Shown: positions 45,065 through 54,151 of the stretch, piece after piece | Layout: every line of letters starts with the position of its first letter | Position numbering within the stretch: position 1 is the stretch's first letter | DNA from: Haloarcula argentinensis DSM 12282 | GTDB lineage: Archaea; Halobacteriota; Halobacteria; Halobacteriales; Haloarculaceae | Reading direction: 5' to 3' | NCBI GenBank assembly: GCA_000336895.1 | Contig: AOLX01000005.1 | Location: 62,001 to 126,000 of the forward strand | DNA length: 64,000 nucleotides | The notes under the pieces: model-generated | Database searches by the model: none | What the model was told of the DNA's origin: nothing | Seen by the model: the letters and a program-made list of their open reading frames with translations, nothing else | Program-made: the position numbers and the translations under genes

Positions 45065-46021
45065 TTATCGTGGTGTTGCGATGCCTGCGAGACGTTCTCC
45101 TTTCACGACGACAGACTCCCTGGCAAGCGAGAATATCACTCCTCGTTCTGTCGCTGAGACGACCTGTTGTTGCTCGAACGAGGAGGGTTCGTAGACAGTT
45201 CCCAGTCGCTCCCCGGCGTCGACGGTGTCGCCGACGGCGATGTCCGGCCGACACTCGAACAGTCCCGATTCCGATGCAGTGACCGGCTCCGCATCGTTTC
45301 GAAGTACCGTCTGTGTCGCCTTCGACTCCGGCTCCGCCGGGAGGACTGCCTGCTCGCGCAGGAGGTTCTGTATCCCGTCGACACCAGCCGCAACCGCGTC
45401 CTGTGCTATCCGGCGGCTGTTCGATAGTTCTGCAGTAATAACTGGAATCCCAGCTTCTGCAGCCGCAGCACGGAACGTCCCGTCAGAGCCGTCATCGCCT
45501 GTGTCCTCGGACCCGTCGATAAGCCTGTAGGAGGTCCCGAACGCTTCGGCGAGGCGCTCGGCGGCCGGGTCGCCCGCCCGACATCTGACGTGTTCCAGCA
45601 TATCTGCCGTGCCGGTGTGGAGGTCCACCGCTGCGTCCGCATCTTTCACGAGTTCCCACAGCCGAGCGGCAAACTGCTCCTGTAGGCTTCCACGCTCGTC
45701 GCCCGGCCACACGCGGTTCAGGTTCGGGTTCATCACGTCGTACTCGCCGGGGGTCATGTACGACCGATGGTCGAATGCGAGCTGGTTCACTACCGGGACG
45801 ACGAGTACTGTCCCAGCGATGGCTGCGTCGGTCAGACGGGCGTGCAGTCGCCGTAGCGCGGCTGGGCCGTTGAGTTCGATGCCGTGTTGTGCCGCCTGAA
45901 TGTACACTGTCGGTCCGGGGCCGCCGACGTACTGGTGGACAGCCACGGACACGTCTCGTCCTGACGGGAGTCTCCCGAGCCGTCGGTCAGTCGTCGTGTG
46001 CGTGACGGCGGTATAGTCCAT
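45065..46021 (-). CDS. Succinylglutamate desuccinylase/aspartoacylase-family zinc deacylase
   Basis: A 318-aa M14-like hydrolase. The zinc ligands are His/Glu in AQHGIELNG and His in VDLHTGTAD; the catalytic Glu is probably in VITAELSN. MNPNLNRVWPG carries the substrate-binding Asn/Arg. A C-terminal biotinyl-like beta domain (LFECRPDIAVGDTVDAGERL) is also seen in DoeB (ectoine catabolism) and AstE relatives. It removes an acyl group from an N-acyl amino acid. A role in osmolyte catabolism is plausible. ATG 46021 follows a TATA-like GTTTTTTGT by 23-32 nt. Confidence 0.82.
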   Translation of the reverse strand: MDYTAVTHTTTDRRLGRLPSGRDVSVAVHQYVGGPGPTVYIQAAQHGIELNGPAALRRLHARLTDAAIAGTVLVVPVVNQLAFDHRSYMTPGEYDVMNPNLNRVWPGDERGSLQEQFAARLWELVKDADAAVDLHTGTADMLEHVRCRAGDPAAERLAEAFGTSYRLIDGSEDTGDDGSDGTFRAAAAEAGIPVITAELSNSRRIAQDAVAAGVDGIQNLLREQAVLPAEPESKATQTVLRNDAEPVTASESGLFECRPDIAVGDTVDAGERLGTVYEPSSFEQQQVVSATERGVIFSLARESVVVKGERLAGIATPR

Positions 46022-46381
46022 AGCAGTATCTGGCGGTGCGCAGACAAAAAACGCTGGGAGTAGGAGCGCCGCTGTGCCGCATGGAGCGATGCTGTGATGC
46101 TCTTTCGGAATACCAGCACTGCCCGATACAGCGGTGTGAAAGCATCGTGCTGAAACCGCTGTAGGCATTTGTTAACACATAAACTGACAGTACAATCAGA
46201 CAGTTGCGAGAAATGAGACGGATTCGAATAGAACTGACAATCACCACAGGGGGCCCAAATCTATTAACAATGGTACTCCTGTTATTTTGAAACACTACGT
46301 GATAATTCGATGTCAGTTTGCAAAGGAGGCGGACCAGGCGGTAACTATATTGCCACGCCATAGCACGTTCTACCCAGAGTT
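46022..46381. promoter_or_regulatory. Divergent spacer upstream of the first FAD-GcvT gene
   Basis: 360 bases with no gene. AACTATATT at 46344-46352 lies 30-38 nt upstream of ATG 46382 and is the likely TATA box. Several AT-rich stretches precede it. Confidence 0.45.
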
Positions 46382-48952
46382 ATGGAGCCTACCGATAGCC
46401 TGCCGACCGAGGCCGATACCGTCATCGTCGGTGCTGGAATCGTCGGCTGTAACATCGCCTATCAGCTGACAGAACTCGGGCGCGAGGACGTGGTGGTGGT
46501 TGATCAGGGGCCGATGCCGACCACGGGTGGATCGTCGACGCACGCCCCCGGAATCATGTTTCAAACCGCGGAACCGAAGGTCCTCAGCCAATTTGCGGAC
46601 TACAGCCGGCGGCTGTACTCGGACCTCGAAGGGGCCGACGGACATCAGGCCTACAACGAAACAGGTGGCATCGAGGTCGCCCGGAGCGATGAGCGCATGG
46701 ATTTCCTCCAGCGCCGCGTCGAGTATGCGAACGCCTGGGGTATCGAGGACCCGCAGTTACTCTCGCCAGAAGAGGTCACCGAACACCTCCCGCTGGTCGA
46801 CGCTGACCAGATCAAGGGTGGCTACTACTCCCCGACGGACGGGCAGGTCTCGGGTGTCGTCGCCTGCGATGCGCTGGCCAGGGAAGCAATGGATAGGGGT
46901 GCGACGTTCGTCCCACACACGCGCACCGAGAACGTCGAGACAGAGGACGGCTCGGTACAGGCTGTCGTCACGGAGAACGGCAGCATCGAGTGCAACGAGG
47001 TGGTGGTGGCGACGAACATCTGGGCTCGCCAGCTCGGCGAGAAACTTGACGTGCACCTGCCGGTGACGCCGGTCGAGCACCAGTACACGATGACAGAGTC
47101 TCTCGATGAACTGGCAGACAGCGCGGTCGACATCACCGACCACCCGTTGTTCGAGAACTACGAGAACGTCTCCGGTGAGAAGGCAAAACGACTGCTCATC
47201 GGGCCAGATCGGCCGATTCTCCGCGATCAGGACAACGCCATGTACTACCGGAATCACGGGGATTCCTACGGTATCGGCTCGTACAACCACGACCCTATCG
47301 TGCCCGACCCGCAGGACCTCGGCGGCAACGACCCCGACGGCGAGCAGGGATCGGTCCACGAGTTCACTGACTACCACATGAACAACGCGACCCATCCGGA
47401 CCGGCCGGACAAGGCGCCGCGTCAGGCCAGTGACGAACTGCTCCCCGCGACGGCCGGCAAGGAACTCGAACACAAGTACAACGGGATGTTCGCGGAGTCA
47501 CCGAACGGTCTCCCCGTGATGGGTCCCGTGCAGGAGTACGACGGTCTCTGGACGGCGGCGGCCATCTGGGTCACGCACGCCGGCGGTGCTGGCAAGGCGC
47601 TGGCCGAGTGGATGGAACACGGCGTTCCGCGGCTCCCCGAGGGCCCGATCGATCTCGCACACTGCGACGTGAACCGCTTCGACGAGCACGAGGGCAGTTG
47701 GGACTTCGCCCGGGACATCGGCGGCGAGGAATACCGCATCGTCTACAATATCATGCACCCCAAGTGGGTCTGGACCGACAAACAACGGGACATCCGCCGA
47801 ACCCCGATGTACCACACACACAAGAAGTACGACGCTGAACTGTGGGCCGAAGCCGGCTGGGAAGCGCCACACTGGTTCGACTCCAACGCCGACCTGCTGG
47901 CGGAGTACGGCGACCGGATTCCCGACCGCGAAGGCTGGGAGGCGAAGTACTGGTCACCAATCGAGGGGGCCGAGGCGTTGAACGTGCGTAACAACGTCGG
48001 CCTCCACGACATGACCTCATTCAACAAGATGGAGGTCATCGGGAGCGACGCCGGCGAGTTCGTCCAGTACCTCTGTACGAACGACATGGACATCGACGTG
48101 GGCGACGTGAAGTACACGCTGATGTGCAACGAGGCCGGTGGCGTCCGGGCGGACATCACGGTCACGCGAACCGGCGAGGACCGCTATCTCCTGTTGACGA
48201 CGGGTCGCGAAGTCGGGAACAACCACGTCGCGTGGGTGCGCGAACAGTCCCCCGACGACGTGGTCGTCAACGACGTGACATCCAGCCTCGCGGCGATGGT
48301 CTGTACCGGCCCGAACGCCCGGAAAGTCCTGTCGAGGGTCACCGACATCGACCTCTCCGACGACGCCTTCCCGTTCTTCACGAGCCAGCAGTTCTTCGTG
48401 AAGAACATCCCCGTGACTGCACTCCGCGTCTCCTATGCGGGTGAACTCGGCTGGGAGTTCTACACGCCCTCGGAGTACGGCGAGCGCCTCTGGGAGCACA
48501 TCATGGAGGCCGGCGAGGAGTACGGTATTCGCCCGTACGGCAACGGCGCGCTGAACTCGCTTCGTATCGAGAAGGGGTTCCGGCTCTGGGGGAAGGATCT
48601 CCACACGGAGCACAACCCGTACGAGGCCGGCCTCGGCTGGGCCGTCGACCTCGAAACCGACTTCATCGGCAAGGAGGCGGTCGCGGCGGCCGCCGACGGC
48701 GACAACATCGACCACAAGGTAGCTTGTCTGACTCTCGACGACGAGGACGCCGTTGTGCTCGACAACAAGCCTGTTCTCGATGGCGACGAGACTATCGGCT
48801 ATCTCCACAGCGCCGAGTACGGCTACACCGTCGGCGCTTGTGTCGCCTACACGTACCTCCCACCCGAGTACGCCGAACCGGGGACGAGCGTCGAAATCCT
48901 CTACGAGGGGGAGCGATACGACGCGACTGTCCGCGAGGAACCGCTCGTCTGA
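46382..48952 (+). CDS. Dimethylglycine/sarcosine dehydrogenase-like FAD-GcvT fusion, copy 1
   Basis: An 856-aa two-part enzyme. Residues 11-420 are a DAO-type FAD domain: Rossmann DTVIVGAGIVGCNIAYQLTE and TTGGSSTHAPGIMFQ, whose His aligns with the covalent FAD site of dimethylglycine oxidases. Residues about 430-850 are a GcvT-like folate domain with LCTNDMDIDVGDVKYTLMCN, RVSYAGELGWEFY and SLRIEKGFRLWGKDL. Such fusions oxidise N-methyl groups of dimethylglycine or sarcosine and pass formaldehyde to THF as methylene-THF. It is followed by a paralog after a gap of 217 nt. Confidence 0.87.
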   Translation: MEPTDSLPTEADTVIVGAGIVGCNIAYQLTELGREDVVVVDQGPMPTTGGSSTHAPGIMFQTAEPKVLSQFADYSRRLYSDLEGADGHQAYNETGGIEVARSDERMDFLQRRVEYANAWGIEDPQLLSPEEVTEHLPLVDADQIKGGYYSPTDGQVSGVVACDALAREAMDRGATFVPHTRTENVETEDGSVQAVVTENGSIECNEVVVATNIWARQLGEKLDVHLPVTPVEHQYTMTESLDELADSAVDITDHPLFENYENVSGEKAKRLLIGPDRPILRDQDNAMYYRNHGDSYGIGSYNHDPIVPDPQDLGGNDPDGEQGSVHEFTDYHMNNATHPDRPDKAPRQASDELLPATAGKELEHKYNGMFAESPNGLPVMGPVQEYDGLWTAAAIWVTHAGGAGKALAEWMEHGVPRLPEGPIDLAHCDVNRFDEHEGSWDFARDIGGEEYRIVYNIMHPKWVWTDKQRDIRRTPMYHTHKKYDAELWAEAGWEAPHWFDSNADLLAEYGDRIPDREGWEAKYWSPIEGAEALNVRNNVGLHDMTSFNKMEVIGSDAGEFVQYLCTNDMDIDVGDVKYTLMCNEAGGVRADITVTRTGEDRYLLLTTGREVGNNHVAWVREQSPDDVVVNDVTSSLAAMVCTGPNARKVLSRVTDIDLSDDAFPFFTSQQFFVKNIPVTALRVSYAGELGWEFYTPSEYGERLWEHIMEAGEEYGIRPYGNGALNSLRIEKGFRLWGKDLHTEHNPYEAGLGWAVDLETDFIGKEAVAAAADGDNIDHKVACLTLDDEDAVVLDNKPVLDGDETIGYLHSAEYGYTVGACVAYTYLPPEYAEPGTSVEILYEGERYDATVREEPLV

Positions 48953-49129
48953 GAGCGGTCTCCGACCTGCGGCTGGTTCTATCGCAATTGTAACACGCTG
49001 TGGTTCAGTCCCGCATCGACGTTTACGCTCCCTGCCCGACGGACAGCAGACGTTCCAATTCCGGGCGAAATGCTGGTTTCTGGCCGCTCTAACCGGACAT
49101 CTCTTCTACAAGCGGGTCTGCTCACCGGT

Positions 49130-49138
49130 GTATTTAAG
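49130..49138 (+). promoter_or_regulatory. TATA box of the second FAD-GcvT gene
   Basis: GTATTTAAG, 32-40 nt upstream of ATG 49170, giving an independent promoter and a leader of a few nucleotides. Confidence 0.5.
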
Positions 49139-49169
49139 ATTGTGACAGAAACAGTCCCAAACGAGATAC

Positions 49170-51722
49170 ATGAGCACAGAGACTCCCCCGTCTCAGGCGG
49201 ATACTGTCGTAATTGGTGCTGGGGCTGTCGGGTGTAGCGTCGCGTATCACCTGACGGAACTCGGCGCGGAGGACGTTGTCGTCATCGACCAGGGACCGCT
49301 CCCGGTCACCGGCGGCTCGTCGGTCCACGCGCCCGGCATCATGTTCCAGACATCGCCGTCGAAGATACAGACGAAGACCGCACACTACACCAGCCGACTA
49401 CTCTCCGACGCCGGTGTCTACGACGAGGTCGGCGGCATCGAAGTGGCCCGCAGCGAGGAGCGCATGGACTTCCTCCGCCGGCGCGTCGAGTGGGCGACTT
49501 CCTACGGGCTGCCGGAACCGCAGTTGCTCTCTCCCGAGGAAGTTACCGAACACCTCCCGCTGGTCGACGAAGACGAAATCCTCGGCGGCTACTACTCGCC
49601 GACCGACGGGCGAGTCGACGGTATCGCCGCGCTCCAGTGGTACATGGAGCACTCCACGGCGTCGTTCTACGGGAACACGGAGGTCACGGATCTGGACGTT
49701 TCGGGGGGCGAAATCAACGCTGTCGAGACCGCACAGGGCCGCATCGACTGCGAGCGAGCCGTTATTGCGACGAACAACTGGGGCTACCAGACCGGCCAGC
49801 TGGCTGGGCTTGACCTTCCGATTGCCCCGGTTGAACATCAGTACGTGGTCACCGAGCCGATGGATGAACTCGCCGGCGTCGAGTCCTCTGTCGGCGACAA
49901 CACGACGGGGCTGGAGGTTCCGGGGGACCGCTCTATCGCGGAGTACATGAGCGAAGGGCCACACCAGCCCGTCGGTCGCGATCAGGACAATTCGCTGTAC
50001 TTCCGGACTCACGGTGACGCGCTCGGGATGGGGTCGTACAACCACGAGACGCTCTCGGTCGATCCAGAGGCGATGGGCAAGAACTCCGAGGAACACCAGG
50101 CATCGGTTAGAGGGTTCACGAAAGAACACTGGGAGACGCCAACCCACCGTGGCCGGGACAAGTCCGCGAAACAGGCCTTCGACGAACTGCTACCGGCGAC
50201 ACAGGACGTGGAATACGAGGCCACCGAGAACGGCATCTTCGTCTTCACGCCCGACGGGATGCCGGCCGTCGGCGAGACGGCACAGGTTGACGGTCTCTGG
50301 ACAGGGCTGGCTATCTGGTGGACCCACTCCGGGGGTTACGGCCGCATCCTCGCGGAGTGGATGGAGAACGGCGTTCCACGGCTGCCCTCCGGTCCGGTCG
50401 ATACTGGCGGTATCCACGTCCGACGGTTCGAACCCCACGCGGGCGAGAAGGACTACTTCGTCGACCGCGGGGCCAAGCGCTACGAGCAGGTGTACAGCAT
50501 CGTCGACCCGCGGTGGCAACCCGATGACCACCGGACGCTCCGAACGAGTCCGTTCTATCACCAGCAGAAGGAACTCGGCGCGGAGTTCTACCAGAGCGGC
50601 GGCTGGGAGACACCACAGTGGTACGAGTCAAACGCCGACCTCGTCGAGAAGTACGAGGACCGGATTCCCGACCAGGACGGCTGGCAGGGCATCAACCGCT
50701 CGAAAATCGAGGCCGCGGAGCATCTCCACACCCGCGAGAAGGTGTCGATGTTCGACATGACGACGTTCAGCTCCATCATGGTCGAAGGGGAAGGGAGCCA
50801 GGCGTTCCTCCAGCGGGTCTGTAGCAACGATATGGACCTCGAAACTGGACAGGTCCGCTACTCGCTGCTGTTGAACGAGGGCGGCGGCATCCTCGCCGAT
50901 ATCACTGTCGTCAAACTCGATAACGAGGAGTTCATGGTGACGACCGGTGGTGGGAACTCTCCCGGTATCCACGGCGGCCATCTCGAAGACGAGGCTCCTG
51001 CGACGGTGTCGGTCCATGTTGAAGAAGGTGCAAAATCCACAATCGGCCTCTGGGGACCGAACGCACGGCTCCTCCTCCAGCGATGTACTGACGCGGACGT
51101 GACAAATGATGGTTTCCCGTACTTCAGCGCCAAGCAGATGTACGTCGGCGACGTTCCTGTCATCGCATTACGAGTCTCCTACGTCGGCGAGCTTGGGTGG
51201 GAGCTGTGGGCGCCGACGGAGTACGGCCAGCGCCTCTGGGAGACGCTGCAAGACGCCGGCGAGGACCTCGGCGTCCGACCGATGGGTGGCGGCGCGCTCA
51301 GTTCTATGCGGTTAGAGAAAGGCTACCGCCTCTGGGGGACGGACATCGACACGGACTCGAACCCCTTCGAGGCCGGGCTCCCCTTCGCCGTGGACCTGGA
51401 CACTGAGTTCATCGGTAAAGCGGCTCTGGAGACTGCACGCGAGGAAGGTATCGACAGCAAAATCACGCCGCTCACGCTTGATGACTCGACGGATATCATG
51501 CTGGGTGGGCGACCAGTGCTCAAAAACGGCGACGCGATCGGCTACGTGCAGGCCGGGAACTACGGCTACAGTATCGACGAGTCGATTGCATATACGTATG
51601 TCCCGACTGAACACGCCGAAGCCGGAACGTCGGTTCAGATACAGTGCGAGGGCGAGACATACGACGCGACGGTGCGTGACGAGCCACTGTTCGATCCGAC
51701 TCGGGAGCGCATCACCAGATGA
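49170..51722 (+). CDS. Dimethylglycine/sarcosine dehydrogenase-like FAD-GcvT fusion, copy 2
   Basis: An 850-aa paralog of the previous gene with the same two domains. Shared motifs are DTVVIGAGAVGCSVAYHLTE, GGSSVHAPGIMFQ with the flavinylation-type His, VCSNDMDLETGQVRYSLLLN, RVSYVGELGWELW and SMRLEKGYRLWGTDI. It lacks about six residues after the FAD-binding block, and differences cluster in the middle of the FAD domain (residues about 150-290), where substrate binding is expected. The pair may act in sequence, one on dimethylglycine and one on sarcosine, or on different N-methyl compounds. Confidence 0.87.
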   Translation: MSTETPPSQADTVVIGAGAVGCSVAYHLTELGAEDVVVIDQGPLPVTGGSSVHAPGIMFQTSPSKIQTKTAHYTSRLLSDAGVYDEVGGIEVARSEERMDFLRRRVEWATSYGLPEPQLLSPEEVTEHLPLVDEDEILGGYYSPTDGRVDGIAALQWYMEHSTASFYGNTEVTDLDVSGGEINAVETAQGRIDCERAVIATNNWGYQTGQLAGLDLPIAPVEHQYVVTEPMDELAGVESSVGDNTTGLEVPGDRSIAEYMSEGPHQPVGRDQDNSLYFRTHGDALGMGSYNHETLSVDPEAMGKNSEEHQASVRGFTKEHWETPTHRGRDKSAKQAFDELLPATQDVEYEATENGIFVFTPDGMPAVGETAQVDGLWTGLAIWWTHSGGYGRILAEWMENGVPRLPSGPVDTGGIHVRRFEPHAGEKDYFVDRGAKRYEQVYSIVDPRWQPDDHRTLRTSPFYHQQKELGAEFYQSGGWETPQWYESNADLVEKYEDRIPDQDGWQGINRSKIEAAEHLHTREKVSMFDMTTFSSIMVEGEGSQAFLQRVCSNDMDLETGQVRYSLLLNEGGGILADITVVKLDNEEFMVTTGGGNSPGIHGGHLEDEAPATVSVHVEEGAKSTIGLWGPNARLLLQRCTDADVTNDGFPYFSAKQMYVGDVPVIALRVSYVGELGWELWAPTEYGQRLWETLQDAGEDLGVRPMGGGALSSMRLEKGYRLWGTDIDTDSNPFEAGLPFAVDLDTEFIGKAALETAREEGIDSKITPLTLDDSTDIMLGGRPVLKNGDAIGYVQAGNYGYSIDESIAYTYVPTEHAEAGTSVQIQCEGETYDATVRDEPLFDPTRERITR

Positions 51723-51778
51723 CAGGACAGCGCACTGACCCACCAACTTTGACATGAGGCCCGCGACGATACGAACAT

Positions 51779-53041
51779 ATGACTCAAACTGAATCTGACA
51801 CGCTCCCCGTCACATACACAGACATCGAACGAGCCCGCGAACGTCTGGACGACGACACAGTCGTCAAGAAGACGCCAGTCGAACGGAGTACGTCGCTCGG
51901 CGAGTTCGTCGACGCCGAGGTGTACCTGAAGATGGAACATCTCCAGTGGACAGGGTCGTTCAAGACCAGAGGCGCGTTCAACAAAATCTCGCAGGATGTC
52001 GCCGACGGCGTGGAGTCCTTCGTCGCCGCCAGTGCCGGGAACCACGCACAGGGTGTCGCCCTCGCCGCGACGAAATGTGGGGCGGAATCGACGATCTTCA
52101 TGCCGGAAAACGCGCCACAGGCCAAGATAGACGCCACGAGGGCCTATGGTGGGAGCGTCGAACTGGTCGGCAACGACTTTCAGGAGACGATGTCACACGC
52201 CAAAGCGGTCGTCGAGGAGACCGACGCCGAGTTCGTTCACGCATACGACGATCTGGACATAATCGCTGGCCAGGGGACCCTCGGCACGGAGATGTACCAC
52301 GACTGCCCCGATGTCGACACGGTCATCGTTCCCATCGGCGGCGGTGGGCTCATCAGTGGCGTCTCGACAGCGGTCAAACACCTCTCACCGGAGACGCGCG
52401 TCGTTGGCGTGCAGGCGACCGGCGCGGAGACGGTGCACGAAAGCCTCGACAAGGGGATTCCGGTCGTGCTCGACGAGGTAGATACAATCGCCGACGGCAT
52501 CGCCACCGGCGGCATCTCGGAGACCACGCTCGACATCATCGAGGCAAACGTCGACGAGGTCGTGACGGTTTCAGATACCGATATCGCGCAGGCGATTCTC
52601 CTGTTGATGGAACGGGCCAAACAGGTCGTGGAAGGTGCCGGAGCCGCCTCCGTCGCCGCCGTTCTGAGCGACGGCCTCGACGTATCGGGTGAAACGGTGA
52701 TGCCGCTGCTCTGTGGTGGCAACCTCGACATGACACAGATGCGTGAGGTTCTCATCCACGCGCTCACGGAACGCCAGCAACTCCTCCAGCTCCGGGTTCG
52801 CATCGACGACCAGCCGGGCGTGATGGAGGAAATATCGGGCGTTATCGCCCGGCAAGGGGCCAATATCCACGACGTCCGGCACGAACGGTCCGTCGAGAAT
52901 CTCGAGATCGGGGAAGCGTATCTCGTGTTCAACGTCGAGACGAGCGGTGCCGAGCACGCTCAGGGTATCATCGCGGCGATACGCGATGCGGGCTATCCTG
53001 TCGACAACGTTGCACGAGAGGCAAAAAGCGGCGCAGTATAA
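51779..53041 (+). CDS. ilvA: Threonine/serine ammonia-lyase with ACT domain
   Basis: A 420-aa PLP enzyme. The PLP Lys is in GSFKTRGAFNKI, the phosphate-binding loop is GGGGLISGV and the SAGNHAQGVALAA helix is typical. The C-terminal 80 residues form an ACT domain (RVRIDDQPGVMEEISGVIAR), as in catabolic threonine dehydratases. It deaminates threonine to 2-oxobutyrate or serine to pyruvate. Next to sarcosine/dimethylglycine enzymes, serine use is attractive, since glycine plus methylene-THF gives serine. It lies 56 nt after the paralog, likely co-transcribed. Confidence 0.9.
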   Translation: MTQTESDTLPVTYTDIERARERLDDDTVVKKTPVERSTSLGEFVDAEVYLKMEHLQWTGSFKTRGAFNKISQDVADGVESFVAASAGNHAQGVALAATKCGAESTIFMPENAPQAKIDATRAYGGSVELVGNDFQETMSHAKAVVEETDAEFVHAYDDLDIIAGQGTLGTEMYHDCPDVDTVIVPIGGGGLISGVSTAVKHLSPETRVVGVQATGAETVHESLDKGIPVVLDEVDTIADGIATGGISETTLDIIEANVDEVVTVSDTDIAQAILLLMERAKQVVEGAGAASVAAVLSDGLDVSGETVMPLLCGGNLDMTQMREVLIHALTERQQLLQLRVRIDDQPGVMEEISGVIARQGANIHDVRHERSVENLEIGEAYLVFNVETSGAEHAQGIIAAIRDAGYPVDNVAREAKSGAV

Positions 53042-53131
53042 CCGGAATCGGCGTCCAGACCGACGGATCAACGCTATGAGCGAGGAAACCTATAACAGGT
53101 GTGTGTGGGAATTACACATGAGTCAGGTAGC

Positions 53132-53575
53132 ATGTACGACAATATACTCGTCCCGTATGACGGCAGCGACGAGGCACGGAGAGGGGCAGAACACGGCATC
53201 GAACTCGCCGCTGCGCTCGACGCGACAGTCCATGCATTGTACGTAATAGACCTGCCGGGCACGCCGCGCGCACTCGCCCTCAGAGACGACGAGGAGGAGA
53301 TGCGTGAGGAGTATCGGGCCTACGGGGAGGAGGTGCTGGCGAATCTCGGGAACGTCGCCGAAGAGCACGGCGTCGACTACGAGACGCATTTCAAAACCGG
53401 CGCACCAAGCGAGGAAATCGTCGAGTTTGCCGAAGACGAAGGCATGGACGCGATCGTCCTGGGATCGGCGTTCCGCGGGAAACTCGGGAACCTGCTCGGT
53501 GGGACAACAGATAAAGTGGTCCGGACGTCGAGCGTTCCGGTCATCAGTCAGCGGATGAGCGTCAACGACATTTGA
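53132..53575 (+). CDS. Universal stress protein (UspA family)
   Basis: A 147-aa Usp-type protein: MYDNILVPYDGSDEARRGAE at the start, ALYVIDLPG, then AIVLGSAFRGKLGNLLGGTT and SSVPVISQ. The G2xG9xG[ST] nucleotide loop is nearly kept. Usp proteins are small cytoplasmic dimers that bind ATP or other ligands under stress. It is in the same orientation as ilvA, 90 nt downstream, with a TATA-like CCTATAAC near 53090. Confidence 0.88.
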   Translation: MYDNILVPYDGSDEARRGAEHGIELAAALDATVHALYVIDLPGTPRALALRDDEEEMREEYRAYGEEVLANLGNVAEEHGVDYETHFKTGAPSEEIVEFAEDEGMDAIVLGSAFRGKLGNLLGGTTDKVVRTSSVPVISQRMSVNDI

Positions 53576-53581
53576 CACCCG

Positions 53582-53743
53582 CTATGCGTCTATCAGTCGC
53601 GTCTCACGTATGTAGATCACCAGGCTGGCGCTGAGGAAACTGAACCCTGCGAGCCGGAAGTCGCCGACTGTCATTCCGACCAGGCCGACGCCCATCAGCA
53701 GTGCTGCCACCGCGGCTGCCCCTGTCGCCAGTAGCCGTGCCAT
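53582..53743 (-). CDS. Small two-helix membrane protein (53 aa)
   Basis: ATG 53743 to TAG 53582 encodes MARLLATGAAAVAALLMGVG, LVGMTVGDFRLAGFSFLSAS and LVIYIRETRLIDA: two hydrophobic helices with a short polar loop. TATTTATTT (minus, 53765-53773) lies 22-30 nt upstream, a good leaderless promoter, so the gene is probably real although short. It converges with the Usp gene. Function unknown. Confidence 0.6.
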   Translation of the reverse strand: MARLLATGAAAVAALLMGVGLVGMTVGDFRLAGFSFLSASLVIYIRETRLIDA

Positions 53744-54151
53744 ACTGGCTGTATGTAGGAATCCGAAATAAATACGCGCGTCCCACGCTGGGAGGGTACC
53801 GAACAGGTAAACAGTGACCGGGAAACCACAATATGTTATATTGCATAACTATTTGGCAGGTAACAACAGTACAACGCTTCATTCGGTCATATATTCGGGT
53901 CTAAGGTGAAGTTTTATTAGAGTTGCATTACTGCATAAGTATGAGACTGAGTAGCACATAAAATCCGTCGAACTGTGGGCATGCCGTGCCCGTCCGGACG
54001 AGTACAGTGAGTCAAACAGGACACGAACGCTGCAGACGTGCTACGCCGGGATGTCGCTGGCATGACGGTGGCGGCGGACTACGACAGCGCAAGACTGCGA
54101 CTACGACAATGAGACAACACAGACCAGTACCGCGTTCGAGAGGGGTAACGT
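53744..54151. promoter_or_regulatory. Long region upstream of BCCT transporter 2
   Basis: 408 bases with no gene. A GAGGGG Shine-Dalgarno-like site lies 8 nt before ATG 54152, so this gene has a leader; AGTTTTATTA near 53909-53918 is the best TATA box and would give a leader of about 210 nt. TGCATAACTAT (53842-53852) and TGCATAAGTAT (53932-53942) are near-identical direct repeats 90 nt apart. The first lies in an inverted repeat GTTAT-ATTGC-ATAAC. Confidence 0.4.
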
